From Dactylococcopsis salina PCC 8305 (GTDB taxonomy: Bacteria > Cyanobacteriota > Cyanobacteriia > Cyanobacteriales > Rubidibacteraceae): DNA of 64,000 bases. Within the stretch, counting starts at the first letter, position 1. Each line of letters starts with the position of its first letter. The translations under genes were made by a program, and so were the position numbers. The stretch lies in contig NC_019780.1 of assembly GCF_000317615.1 (NCBI RefSeq), positions 2,935,840 through 2,999,839 on the forward strand, given 5' to 3'. Positions 56,442-63,916 of the stretch are shown piece after piece. The notes beneath the pieces were generated by a model. That model did no database searches. It was not told where the DNA came from and was given only the letters and a program-made list of their open reading frames with translations.

Positions 56442-56639
56442 CTAAAAGGCTTTTGGCAATCCAGCTTGCTTGAGTACCCCATTGGCTGTGTGACGAGATT
56501 TAATTGATTGGTCAACCACAAAATGACATTTAGTAATTGGACTATACCAGATTTCATGGTCTCCTTTGCCACTGCGTTCAAAGTAGCAACCCGCCTCTTT
56601 TAACCTCTTCTTTAATTCAGGAGTAAAAGACTTTGGCAT
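56442..56639 (-). CDS. HicA-like toxin 2
   Basis: 65 residues: FTPELKKRLKEAGCYFERSGKGDHEIWYSPITKCHFVVDQSIKSRHTANGVLKQAGL. HicA/YcfA-like with the catalytic His in GKGDHEIWYS. Starts three bases after the DUF1902 stop. Intact. Confidence 0.85.
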   Translation of the reverse strand: MPKSFTPELKKRLKEAGCYFERSGKGDHEIWYSPITKCHFVVDQSIKSRHTANGVLKQAGLPKAF

Positions 56640-56885
56640 TTATGTCGCGAGTTGAATGGTTTCTTGTCGGTGGCTCGTTATTTCAATTTCAATTTCCCTG
56701 GCTGAGGTATCTTCTATAATACGGTTCAACTGCAATAATTCAGGAACTAGGGTTCTTAGCTTTTGTGTTAATGCTTCTAATGTTTCAGCTTCTGTTGCTA
56801 AACCCGGAACACTTTCACTCTCTGCTACCCAGACTTGAGCTTTTTTGTCCCAAAACGCACTAACTTCGTATTTTAATTGGCTCAT
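56640..56885 (-). CDS. DUF1902-family antitoxin 2
   Basis: 81 residues: YEVSAFWDKKAQVWVAESESVPGLATEAETLEALTQKLRTLVPELLQLN. DUF1902 is a HicB-like antitoxin family usually paired with HicA-like toxins, as here. Confidence 0.85.
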   Translation of the reverse strand: MSQLKYEVSAFWDKKAQVWVAESESVPGLATEAETLEALTQKLRTLVPELLQLNRIIEDTSAREIEIEITSHRQETIQLAT

Positions 56886-57099
56886 ATTTTTCGCTCATTA
56901 GACTACCTTTTAAGATATCAAATCTAAAGATCGCGCTCTTATCGGTCAGAGAATTGAACTAAACAGCGATGCCTTTGGCTCGGTCTCCGACCTACGCACA
57001 TTTTGCTGAGTCTATTGCATTATCACGTTATTTTGATGCGATCGCATTTTTTCAGAAGTTAGAGGTGCGATCACGCAGCACCACGTTTGATGATCGTCA

Positions 57100-57312
57100 T
57101 TAAAGATCATCTGGGGTTAATCCCGTTAATTTGGCAATTCTGGCTAACATTTTCGGACCAATTTCTTCTCCATCATGAAAAGCAAAAACTACATCATTCC
57201 AACCCGATCTTTCTAAGATTTTATGAGAACCTGTTTGGCGTTTGAGTTTCCAACCTATTTTTTTCAGTGCTTTTAAGACTCGTTTTGCTTTAGTAGATGA
57301 CCATTTACTCAT
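57100..57312 (-). CDS. hicA: HicA-family toxin 3
   Basis: 70 residues: KRVLKALKKIGWKLKRQTGSHKILERSGWNDVVFAFHDGEEIGPKMLARIAKLTGLTPDDL, the classic HicA sequence with catalytic His in TGSHKIL. Overlaps the HicB stop by 4 bases (ATGA). Confidence 0.92.
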   Translation of the reverse strand: MSKWSSTKAKRVLKALKKIGWKLKRQTGSHKILERSGWNDVVFAFHDGEEIGPKMLARIAKLTGLTPDDL

Positions 57313-57515
57313 ATAGTAACAAATGATAGACTGAGATTATTTTCTACAAGTTCACTCTCTTCAAGTTGATCGGCTAAAACACGTAAAGCTAGGGCTTGAA
57401 CCTTTAAAATAGCCTCTTCTTGACTATTTCCATAAACTAAAACACCTGGAAGTTCGACAATTTCAGCAATGTAGCGTCCATCTTCTTCTTGTTCTATTTC
57501 AATTTTATAGTTCAT
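57309..57515 (-). CDS. hicB: HicB-family antitoxin 3
   Basis: 68 residues: YKIEIEQEEDGRYIAEIVELPGVLVYGNSQEEAILKVQALALRVLADQLEE, typical HicB. Second complete hicBA pair in 1.6 kb. Confidence 0.92.
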   Translation of the reverse strand: MNYKIEIEQEEDGRYIAEIVELPGVLVYGNSQEEAILKVQALALRVLADQLEESELVENNLSLSFVTI

Positions 57516-57845
57516 TACGGTTAGTCCTTATTATTTAGTCATTAATATTCCTAAAATAACTGAACTTTAAAGCCAATGACAAGGCGACCGTTTTTGGTAA
57601 GGGGTGAAGGTGTGTTCTCTTTTTGTAGGGTTGGAAAGGGGATCATCTGCCAAGAAGCGAATCATCTGAAACTACTGAGAGCGATCGCGCCTCCTCCCCA
57701 CCCGATCGCGCTCTTATCAGTCAGAGAATTGAACCAAACCGCGATGCCTTTGGCTCGGTCTCCGACCTACGCGCCTCCCCCTACCCGATCGCGCTCTTAT
57801 CAGCCAGAGAATTGAACCAAACCGCGATCGCACTCTTGCTCAAGA
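57516..57845. repeat. HIP1-rich 60-bp tandem repeats, cluster A
   Basis: No gene. 57680-57840 carries three units of GCGATCGCGCCTCC / CCCGATCGCGCTCTTATCAG / CAGAGAATTGAACCAAACC. It contains the side repeat GCCTTTGGCTCGGTCTCCGA (57745-57770) that also occurs at 55798, 56380 (inverted) and 56970. Confidence 0.85.
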
Positions 57846-58190
57846 CTAAGTGTTTTCTTCTTTGGAGTCCATCTCTTTGAACTCCAGCCAGAAGAGTAAA
57901 GTATCTTCAACCAGCGACAATTGTTTTGAGTCTAATTCCCCTAATTTCCTAATTAGCTTAGCATGAGGAATGGTAATAAGATTTTGGACATCGAAAGCTC
58001 CAAGTTTCAAAAACCTGACCTTGACAGTTACCTCAAAGCGAGAATTTCTGGGACTCGTTGTGTGAGGAACTAAAGTCGCTAAAGCGCGATCTTCCATTAG
58101 GGCTGGAATACTAATTACTAAACAAGGTCTAACTTTTGCGACATAGCCCAAATCTACCAACCATACCTCACCACGTGCAGGGCTACTCAT
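57846..58190 (-). CDS. MazF/PemK-family toxin
   Basis: 114 residues: ARGEVWLVDLGYVAKVRPCLVIS, ALATLVPHTTSPRNSRFEVTV and FDVQNLITIPHAKLIRKLGELDSKQLSLVEDTL. The MazF SH3-like barrel with Arg and Thr/Ser positions of the RNase site (RPCLVIS, TTSPRNSRFE). Overlaps the upstream antitoxin by 8 bases. Confidence 0.88.
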   Translation of the reverse strand: MSSPARGEVWLVDLGYVAKVRPCLVISIPALMEDRALATLVPHTTSPRNSRFEVTVKVRFLKLGAFDVQNLITIPHAKLIRKLGELDSKQLSLVEDTLLFWLEFKEMDSKEENT

Positions 58191-58374
58191 AATCAGATTC
58201 TTGTTGGTCTAGACTTAAAAAGATTTCCTCAGCACTTAAGACTAAATCTTGATCTTCTAAGGGAGGAAAGTCTGAGTGAACAATCCGCTTTAATATCTCT
58301 AGCGCAACTTTCTGTTGTTCTTTATTAGGTAACTGATCAAAGTTTTGAAGAATGTATTGGGCTAAAGCAGTCAT
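58183..58374 (-). CDS. Antitoxin partner of the MazF-like toxin
   Basis: 63 residues from ATG 58374 (MTALAQYILQNFDQLPNKEQ). An earlier in-frame ATG at 58437 would begin inside HIP1 repeat sequence. Pattern QKVALEILKRIVHSDFPPLEDQDLVLSAEEIFLSLDQQESD is that of small antitoxins preceding MazF-like toxins in cyanobacteria. Confidence 0.78.
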   Translation of the reverse strand: MTALAQYILQNFDQLPNKEQQKVALEILKRIVHSDFPPLEDQDLVLSAEEIFLSLDQQESDYE

Positions 58375-58437
58375 AGATTCCCAGCTAGCTTTTAGATCAA
58401 CAATAGCATATTTGTAGCGCGATCGCGCCCTCATCAC

Positions 58438-58580
58438 TCAGAGAATTAATCCTAGCAGCGATCGCGCCTTCCCCTACTCGATCGCGCTCTCATCAGCCAG
58501 AGAATTGAACCAAACCGCGATCGCGCCTCCTCCCCACTGATCGCGCTCTCATAAGAACAGAATTGAGTTAAACAGTGATT
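58438..58580. repeat. HIP1-rich 60-bp tandem repeats, cluster B
   Basis: Two to three units of the same GCGATCGCGCC...CAGAGAATTGAACC repeat as clusters A, C and D. Confidence 0.85.
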
Positions 58581-58650
58581 AGGTTACGCCTCTGCTTTGA
58601 AACACCTTATTGAGTTTGAGATAACGGTGTTAGGCAGTTGGCCGCTTCGA

Positions 58651-58941
58651 TCACTTGCGGCTTTTCCAATAACCAGGCTCACGACTACAATGCATGACCG
58701 CCAAAATCAAAATGTAGTCTTGCTCAATTGTGTAGAGAACACCATAAGGAAACTTACGCGCCATACACCGCCTAACATCTTCATCAATGGCAACGTAACG
58801 GGTTGGAGAATCCCTGATCCGATAAACTGTATCCTCGATCGCGTTTATGAACGATTGAGCGACCTCAATTTTCTGCTCTGTGTAGTATTGAACTGCTTCA
58901 GCGTACTCACTCAGTGCTTCAGGATGAAATACGCACCTCAT
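58651..58941 (-). CDS. ParE/RelE-family toxin
   Basis: 96 residues: FHPEALSEYAEAVQYYTEQKIEVAQSFINAIEDTVYRIRDSPTRYV, RRCMARKFPYGVLYTIEQDYILILAVMHCSREPGYWKSR. Characteristic of plasmid-stabilisation ParE toxins. Overlaps its antitoxin by 4 bases. Confidence 0.9.
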   Translation of the reverse strand: MRCVFHPEALSEYAEAVQYYTEQKIEVAQSFINAIEDTVYRIRDSPTRYVAIDEDVRRCMARKFPYGVLYTIEQDYILILAVMHCSREPGYWKSRK

Positions 58942-59168
58942 GGCTCAATCAGTCGTCTGACCTGAGCTAGAGCATCTTCACCTGGAATCGGTTGAACAGA
59001 ACCATCTCGCACTTCATCTTGTCGTCGCTTGGCTTCAGTTACCCAAACTGCCTGAATTACTGAGTCGGTATCGAACTCTAAGCTTTCTACTAACTTATCC
59101 GCTAAGAGGGCCCTTGACTCACTAGGCAGAGATAATATTTCCTCAGTCAGTTGCTCAATTGACCGCAT
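58938..59168 (-). CDS. Addiction-module antitoxin (PF09720 type)
   Basis: 76 residues from ATG 59168 (MRSIEQLTEEILSLPSESRA); the ATG at 59186 adds six residues. LLADKLVESLEFDTDSVIQAVWVTEAKRRQDEVRDGSVQPIPGEDALAQVRRLI is the putative addiction-module component family, normally paired with a ParE toxin as seen here. Confidence 0.9.
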   Translation of the reverse strand: MRSIEQLTEEILSLPSESRALLADKLVESLEFDTDSVIQAVWVTEAKRRQDEVRDGSVQPIPGEDALAQVRRLIEP

Positions 59169-59269
59169 AATACTAACCCCTCGCAAAAAGCTACATTTTA
59201 GACAATTGTATCAAAATTTAACGTGAAACGAAGTTTAGGAAGTAGCCGTCTATTAACTTTTAGCTCAAC

Positions 59270-59560
59270 AATAGCATAGTTGTAGCGCGATCGCGCTTTC
59301 CCCTACCCGATCGCGTTCTCATTACTCAGAGAATTGAATAAAACAGCGATCGCGCCTTCCCCTACCCGATCGCGCTCTCATCAGCCAGAGAATTTAATCC
59401 TAAAGCGCGATCGCGCCTCCCCCACCCGATCGCGCTCTCATCAGTCAGAGAATTGAATGAAACAGCGATCGCGCCTTCCCCTACCCGATCGCGTTCTCAT
59501 CAGCCAGAGAATTGATTTAAGCAGCGATTCTCCTCCGAAGACGCTACGTGATCGCGCTCG
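59270..59560. repeat. HIP1-rich 60-bp tandem repeats, cluster C
   Basis: Four to five units of GCGATCGCGCCTTCCCCTAC / CCCGATCGCGCTCTCATCAG / CCAGAGAATTGAA. No gene. Confidence 0.88.
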
Positions 59561-59587
59561 TAAATTCGCTTTAAGCGCACTATCTAA

Positions 59588-59632
59588 GACCGATAAACTT
59601 CTCGCCGATGACCAATTTTGATAACTAATATA
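59588..59632 (-). pseudogene. Detached C-terminus of RelE copy 2
   Basis: CGATAAACTTCTCGCCGATG...CTAATATA equals the 3' end of relE copy 1 (minus-strand VILVIKIGHRREVYR). It was cut off from the rest of relE copy 2 by the element at 59633-59906. Confidence 0.85.
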
Positions 59633-59906
59633 GGGCTTACTGAATAAAACTGAAACCTTTACCCAATGAGGCTTTAAGGCTCTTAACCCCTCAAAAAAGT
59701 GCAAGGAAATTGAACGCTCAATAGTGAAAACCCTGCATCAAAACTTTGAAATCTTACCTCTTACCTCTTACCTCTTGCCTAAGGCAACTTGCCTCTTGCC
59801 GATTGGTGTTGGGTTTCGTAAACTTCACTAGGGCCTACTTGCCTCTTGCCTCTTGCCTCTTGCCTCTTGCCTTACTTAACCAACCAATGGACTTTTTCAG
59901 CAACCC
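59633..59906. mobile_element. Non-autonomous element, GGGTTTGCTGAA family, copy in relE
   Basis: 274 bp from GGGCTTACTGAATAAA to TTTTTCAGCAACCC; terminal inverted repeats GGG(C/T)TT(A/G)CTGAA. Flanked by an 8-bp duplication CTAATATA (59625-59632 and 59907-59914). The equivalent site in relE copy 1 has a single CTAATATA and no element, which proves insertion. Interior holds TTACCTC and TTGCCTC heptamers. Contains no transposase. Confidence 0.9.
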
Positions 59907-60129
59907 CTAATATAACAAGTTCTCGATCGCGAATTTCGTACAAAACCCGATACATTCCGACTCGAATACGGTAAGCATCTTCCCCTCTACCTTGAAGTTT
60001 CTCAACACCCGAAGGACGAGGTTCTTGGGCTAGAGTATCAATTTTGTCGCTAATTCGTTTCTGATCCTGTCGAGAAAGCCGTTTCAAGTTTTTCTCAGCC
60101 CGACGGGAGAACTCAATTTGATAGCTCAT
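59872..60129 (-). CDS. RelE-family toxin, C-terminus replaced by a mobile element (copy 2)
   Basis: 85 residues: MSYQIEFSRRAEKNLKRLSR, QDQKRISDKIDTLAQEPRPSG, EDAYRIRVGMYRVLYEIRDRELVIL, then GVAEKVHWLVK and stop. The last 11 residues are encoded by the terminal inverted repeat of the inserted element, in place of VIKIGHRREVYR, whose codons lie at 59588-59632. The lost Arg/Tyr end often carries RelE active-site residues, so activity is doubtful. Overlaps its antitoxin by 4 bases. Confidence 0.85.
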   Translation of the reverse strand: MSYQIEFSRRAEKNLKRLSRQDQKRISDKIDTLAQEPRPSGVEKLQGRGEDAYRIRVGMYRVLYEIRDRELVILGVAEKVHWLVK

Positions 60130-60350
60130 CTCCCTAAGTTGGCTTTAACCGTTTCCCAAGGAATTGTACCTTCTTCCTGAATCTCTTGTTTTACCGCTTC
60201 CATGTCCGCAACATCTTGCTCGTCTTCCCAGCGCTGATAATCTTCAAGGAGTAATAGAGCGTGTTCTATCACTTCGCTGGGGGATTGCCCTTGATGCTCT
60301 ACAATTTTATGAAGACGTTCTTCCGCTTTGGCAGTTAGAGAAATTTCCAT
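60126..60350 (-). CDS. RelB-like antitoxin (copy 2)
   Basis: 74 residues from ATG 60350 (MEISLTAKAEERLHKIVEHQ), differing from copy 1 (55454-55678) at only a few residues (H for Y, L for E, D for E, R for L at the end). The same AGGAA precedes it. Upstream similarity extends about 50 bases before the start. Confidence 0.82.
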   Translation of the reverse strand: MEISLTAKAEERLHKIVEHQGQSPSEVIEHALLLLEDYQRWEDEQDVADMEAVKQEIQEEGTIPWETVKANLGR

Positions 60351-60449
60351 GTTCCTATTACTCTGTAAGTTACAGTTGATAGCAGGCGATCGCGCAGCGC
60401 GTCTTTTCAATTTGACTCTAATTCTATCTTAATAGGTGTGAAGGGGAAG

Positions 60450-60761
60450 CTCGAAACCGAGAGCGCGATCGCGCCCTCATCACTCAGAGAATTGAACCAA
60501 ACCGCGATCGCGCCTCCCCCCCACCCGATTGCGCCCTGATCACTCAGAGAATTGAACCGAACAGCGATCGCGCCTCCTCCCCACCCGATCGCGCCCTCAT
60601 CACTCAGAAAATTGATTTAAGCAGCGATCGCGCCTCCTCCCCACCCGATCGCGCCCTGATCACTCAGAGAATTGAACTAAGCAGCGATCGCGCTTTCCCT
60701 TACTCGATCACGTTCTCGTCAGCCAGAGAATTGAACCAAACAGCGATCGCACCTTTTTTGA
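60450..60761. repeat. HIP1-rich 60-bp tandem repeats, cluster D
   Basis: Five units of GCGATCGCGCCTCCTCCCCA / CCCGATCGCGCCCTCATCAC / TCAGAGAATTGAACC; the last merges into the 3' end of the next gene. No gene within. Confidence 0.9.
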
Positions 60762-61346
60762 TCAGTCTTCACCTACAGTTATATTATCAGGAATTTGGTG
60801 TTTGTATATACATAAAAAATTTTCTGCGTGCATAGTACCTAATGATTGAATTTCTTTTGGAAATACACTCAGTGGGACAACCTCTCCTCGAATACCTAAC
60901 TTTTTAGCACCCATCGCAGCACCCGCATGTAAATAAACGCAAGAGGGTTTTAGCCCCAACCAAGCACCTAACCGTCGGGCAACATCATATGCAGTGGTTC
61001 GCCCTAATCCATTAATACAACCAACGACAGACTTTATCCAGTCATATAGCGTTTGAAAATCGTTAAGTTCTTTCGGCTGCAACTTGTTTACCAATGTTTT
61101 TTCTAAGCCGTTAGCTGAGTTATGAGCAACACGACATTGATGACCGTGCATTTTCCCATTTGCAAACCTAGATTTCCAAGCTCTTTCAATAGCTTGTTCC
61201 CAATTTAAATCTTTATCACCCCACCATTGGTCTTCAATTTCATAACAATTTCCGAACTCATGAATATATTTATCAACCAATATATTTAAAATTTTGCTCT
61301 CATCACAATATTTTTTGCTTTTACAGCTTTGAACTAATGTATTCAT
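60762..61346 (-). CDS. Unknown protein with helix-hairpin-helix-like segment
   Basis: 194 residues, not recognised. The N-terminal half is helical and Trp-rich (YEIEDQWWGDKDLNWEQAIERAWKSRFANGKMHGHQCRV). A central segment, LYDWIKSVVGCINGLGRTTAYDVARRLGAWLGLKP, resembles a helix-hairpin-helix (GINGLG followed by a helix), and a conserved-looking tail follows: CVYLHAGAAMGAKKLGIRGEVVPLSVFPKEIQSL. HhH motifs bind DNA non-specifically, so a nucleic-acid role is possible but inferred. It sits between TA modules and could be part of the accessory cargo. The frame ends inside the HIP1 repeats. Confidence 0.7.
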   Translation of the reverse strand: MNTLVQSCKSKKYCDESKILNILVDKYIHEFGNCYEIEDQWWGDKDLNWEQAIERAWKSRFANGKMHGHQCRVAHNSANGLEKTLVNKLQPKELNDFQTLYDWIKSVVGCINGLGRTTAYDVARRLGAWLGLKPSCVYLHAGAAMGAKKLGIRGEVVPLSVFPKEIQSLGTMHAENFLCIYKHQIPDNITVGED

Positions 61347-61596
61347 TATTTAAATTGTATAGTTGAGCATTAGACTCTCGGGTATAATCTTAGCTTGAAC
61401 TTTGTTTAAGACTCATTAATCTAGCCGTCTAAGTCAGCATTACTTAAGTTAACTTCACTTACATTTACACATTTCAAATCAGCACCACATTTTGGACAAA
61501 TACACTAATACAACTACCCTAAATTACTCTTAGGGGGTGGGTGGGGGGATTCTTATTAAGATGAAACTGTTAGTATAGCCTATAAGAGTTATATTA
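61347..61596. other. Intergenic region with possible zinc-ribbon scrap
   Basis: On the minus strand about 61505-61421 reads CICPKCGADLKCVNVSEVNLSNADLDG then stop: a CPKCG ribbon and one pentapeptide-like ANL(S)NADL unit, without a start. Probably a gene remnant. A G-rich tract GGGGGTGGGTGGGGGG follows at 61532-61548. Confidence 0.35.
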
Positions 61597-62640
61597 TCAA
61601 AGTTCTCCACTCTTAACCTTGGCAATAAAAAGAGTATTATTAGTGCTATATTTTTCAGCTTTATTAATTAATGATATTGCCTTTTTAAGGTATTCTTTAT
61701 CTTCTAATAATAAAGCTGCATACCCACATCGTAATGCAAAACGATAACTACTTTCAGCTTCAGAAGCAACTTGTGAAGCTGTTGGTACGCTACCAGTCCA
61801 TCTACTGGGTTGACCATTATCATGGTTACTTTTTGTTTCAACAGTCTCTTCAATTTGTGCGGGTGCTACTTCGTCACAGTTATAAATCATGAACTCGCGG
61901 TCAAACCAACTTTTAGACTTGATTGATTCACCTTTTTCCTGTACGAGTTCTGGGATAAAGCTAGGAAGTTGGGCGACAAGAGCCGCATACTCTTTTTCAA
62001 TGGCGGCAAGTTTATCTTTTGCTTGGCTTTTCAGGTTATTGAGGTTTTCATCATTCACAAACGCATATTTATCAGCAAGTTTTATGACCTCCTCATATTG
62101 ACCTTGGTCCATCATTTTGTTGGCAGAGTTAAGTATTTTCTGGCGTTCAGCATTGAATTTATCTGAAAGTTCTTGCTTTTTCCGCAGTTCTTGCTCTTCT
62201 TGTTGAATTTTTTGCTCACGTATAGTTTGCTCTTCCTTTGCTTCAGATTCTTGGGAACCAGCAGTCGTTCTCTGTGAATCACCAGATTCCTGCATCTGAG
62301 ACTCTTGAGTGTTAGTAATTGCTATTTCCAAAGATGCATATACGCCAGTGGCTAGAAACGATAAAACGAGAATAACTAATTTTTTAGCAGTAGGCTGTTT
62401 GGTAAACAAATAACCTAAACCACCATATATCCCAAATAAAACACTTAATACTTCCGGCCAACCCACTCCTTTCCTTTCCTTTCCTTTGTCCAATTGAAAA
62501 CTACGAGAAGCTTTACTATCCTCAGTATTAGAGTTTTCACTTAGCAAATCGGCTTTCATTTGTGAGAATTCTTCTTGTGTAATAGAACCCTCATCAAGCA
62601 TCTGTTTTAGCTCTTTAATTTTATCGAACTTATTACCCAT
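61597..62640 (-). CDS. SHOCT-domain membrane protein with coiled coil
   Basis: 347 residues. Residues 5-33: SHOCT motif (KIKELKQMLDEGSITQEEFSQMKADLL). Residues about 60-110: two transmembrane helices (VLSVLFGIYGGLGYLF, KKLVILVLSFLATGVYASLEI). Residues about 115-170: charged Gln/Glu-rich coiled coil. Residues about 170-240: helical repeat-like region (KMMDQGQYEEVIKLADKYAF). Residues about 290-347: helical C-terminus (SSYRFALRCGYAALLLEDKEYLKKAISLINKAEKYS). SHOCT often mediates oligomerisation of membrane proteins. Family and function unknown; plasma or thylakoid membrane. Confidence 0.72.
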   Translation of the reverse strand: MGNKFDKIKELKQMLDEGSITQEEFSQMKADLLSENSNTEDSKASRSFQLDKGKERKGVGWPEVLSVLFGIYGGLGYLFTKQPTAKKLVILVLSFLATGVYASLEIAITNTQESQMQESGDSQRTTAGSQESEAKEEQTIREQKIQQEEQELRKKQELSDKFNAERQKILNSANKMMDQGQYEEVIKLADKYAFVNDENLNNLKSQAKDKLAAIEKEYAALVAQLPSFIPELVQEKGESIKSKSWFDREFMIYNCDEVAPAQIEETVETKSNHDNGQPSRWTGSVPTASQVASEAESSYRFALRCGYAALLLEDKEYLKKAISLINKAEKYSTNNTLFIAKVKSGEL

Positions 62641-62693
62641 ATTTGTGTTTCCTTCTATTGGACAATACTATTGATGAGCTTGTTATACCCAAA

Positions 62694-62978
62694 CTAATCA
62701 TATATTACTTCACTCAATGCTTCTTGAAGAACTTCATCACTGACCCCATGGTGCTTTAAAGTCTCAACTAAAGCCGAAACCGTATCATTCTCCAAACGTT
62801 CTAAGTCAGCACGCAACCCTTGACCAATGTAAGCACGAGCCAGAGGTTGATAACCTGAAAAGCCCAGAAGAGGGGCAACTCGCTTCAAATCTTCAACCAC
62901 GTCTTCAGGGAGACGCATGGTAATTGTTGTCATCGATCGGTTTTTGTTGAGTCGTTTTTTTAAGGTTTCAATTTTCAT
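62694..62978 (-). CDS. CopG/ribbon-helix-helix antitoxin-like protein
   Basis: 94 residues from ATG 62978, or 79 from ATG 62933 (MTTITMRLPEDVVEDLKRVA). MTTITMRLPEDVVEDLKRVAPLLGFSGYQPLARAYIGQGLRADLERL is ribbon-helix-helix; the tail VSALVETLKHHGVSDEVLQEALSEVIYD would contact a toxin. Five bases separate it from the small gene upstream. Family toxins (BrnT-like) are not found next to it. A fragment of a second copy lies at 63826. Confidence 0.8.
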   Translation of the reverse strand: MKIETLKKRLNKNRSMTTITMRLPEDVVEDLKRVAPLLGFSGYQPLARAYIGQGLRADLERLENDTVSALVETLKHHGVSDEVLQEALSEVIYD

Positions 62979-62982
62979 CAGT

Positions 62983-63150
62983 TCAAGTTTTGCTTAGACT
63001 CTCCTTTGAAGATAAATTGACAACTTCTCTCTTACTCTCACTCTGTTGCTTTTGTAAGTCAGCAAAAATGGCTTTTAAGTCATGATTGAATGACCGAGAG
63101 TATTCTTCACGAATTTTATGAATTTCTTCTACAATTTCATCATGTAACAT
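62983..63150 (-). CDS. Small antitoxin-like protein between the PIN and CopG genes
   Basis: 55 residues, ATG 63150 behind GGAGG: MLHDEIVEEIHKIREEYSRS, FNHDLKAIFADLQKQQSESK, REVVNLSSKE. This matches the pattern of short proteins encoded next to PIN toxins (EIVEEVRxIREEYAxxFNYDLxAIFxDLxxQQ). It starts three bases after the PIN gene stop, so they form a TA pair. Missed by length cut-offs. Confidence 0.8.
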   Translation of the reverse strand: MLHDEIVEEIHKIREEYSRSFNHDLKAIFADLQKQQSESKREVVNLSSKESLSKT

Positions 63151-63152
63151 AA

Positions 63153-63626
63153 TTAGCCTCCAAGTAGTTCATTAGGGGTACAAATAATTGGTAACTCGTA
63201 ACTAAAATAAAAACTAATCTCTGCTAGTTTTTTCTGAATTTGAGCATTAGCAATATGCTTGCAATTCCATGTTAATAGATAATCCATTCGGTGAATAGTC
63301 GCTACTGCAATATGCAAAGCATCAACATCAGCTTTTGCAGGAAGATTGCTACGTTCTAAAAATTGTTCTGCTAAATCAAGTACAGATTGGTTTATTTCTA
63401 GTAAGGGAATACCATTCACCATTTCTAGTCGTCGAGAAGCTATTTCAGCATCTCCTTTTGCAACTTCATTAATAACAGCTTGAGAGATGTACAAATCAAA
63501 GAAACTACGACGAGTTTCCCACCATTCTCGCGTTATTTCAGCATTGGCAACTAAAATTAAATTCCGACTCGGACGAGTAGTGAGATAACCTAAAATACTG
63601 GTTTCAATATAAACCGTTTCACTCAT
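63153..63626 (-). CDS. PIN-domain toxin
   Basis: 157 residues from ATG 63626 (MSETVYIETSILGYLTTRPS); an upstream in-frame start at 63695 adds unconserved residues. PIN ribonuclease pattern: first acidic centre VYIETSILGYL (Glu in place of the usual Asp), then NEVAKGDAEIA, DVDALHIAVATIHRMDYLLTWNCKHIANA with Asp clusters, and LPIICTPNELLG at the end. Paired with the 55-residue gene downstream. Confidence 0.87.
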   Translation of the reverse strand: MSETVYIETSILGYLTTRPSRNLILVANAEITREWWETRRSFFDLYISQAVINEVAKGDAEIASRRLEMVNGIPLLEINQSVLDLAEQFLERSNLPAKADVDALHIAVATIHRMDYLLTWNCKHIANAQIQKKLAEISFYFSYELPIICTPNELLGG

Positions 63627-63825
63627 ATACAGAAAAATTTGTACAATTGAGTTTAGTTGCCTCTTTAGAACCAATATAAGTTTAGCATTGGTCAAGCATC
63701 TTCAGTAATCACTTCATTACCTCCCAAAACAAAAAATTTTGTGCTTCTCGCTAAAATACCAAAAAGGACGAACGTAGAGGAAAAGCAATGGCGCAAAGCG
63801 TGGCAATTTTGGATCGATCGCGCCC

Positions 63826-63916
63826 TCAAACTAATCATGTATCACTTCACTCAATGCTTCTTGGAGAATCTCATCACTGACCCCATGACGCTTCAAACTC
63901 TTAACCCAAGCCAAAC
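63826..63916 (-). pseudogene. Fragment of a second CopG-type antitoxin
   Basis: On the minus strand AWVKSLKRHGVSDEILQEALSEVIHD then stop, matching the C-terminus of the 62694 gene (HGVSDEVLQEALSEVIYD) at both protein and DNA level. No upstream part is present, so it is a duplication scrap. Confidence 0.75.
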
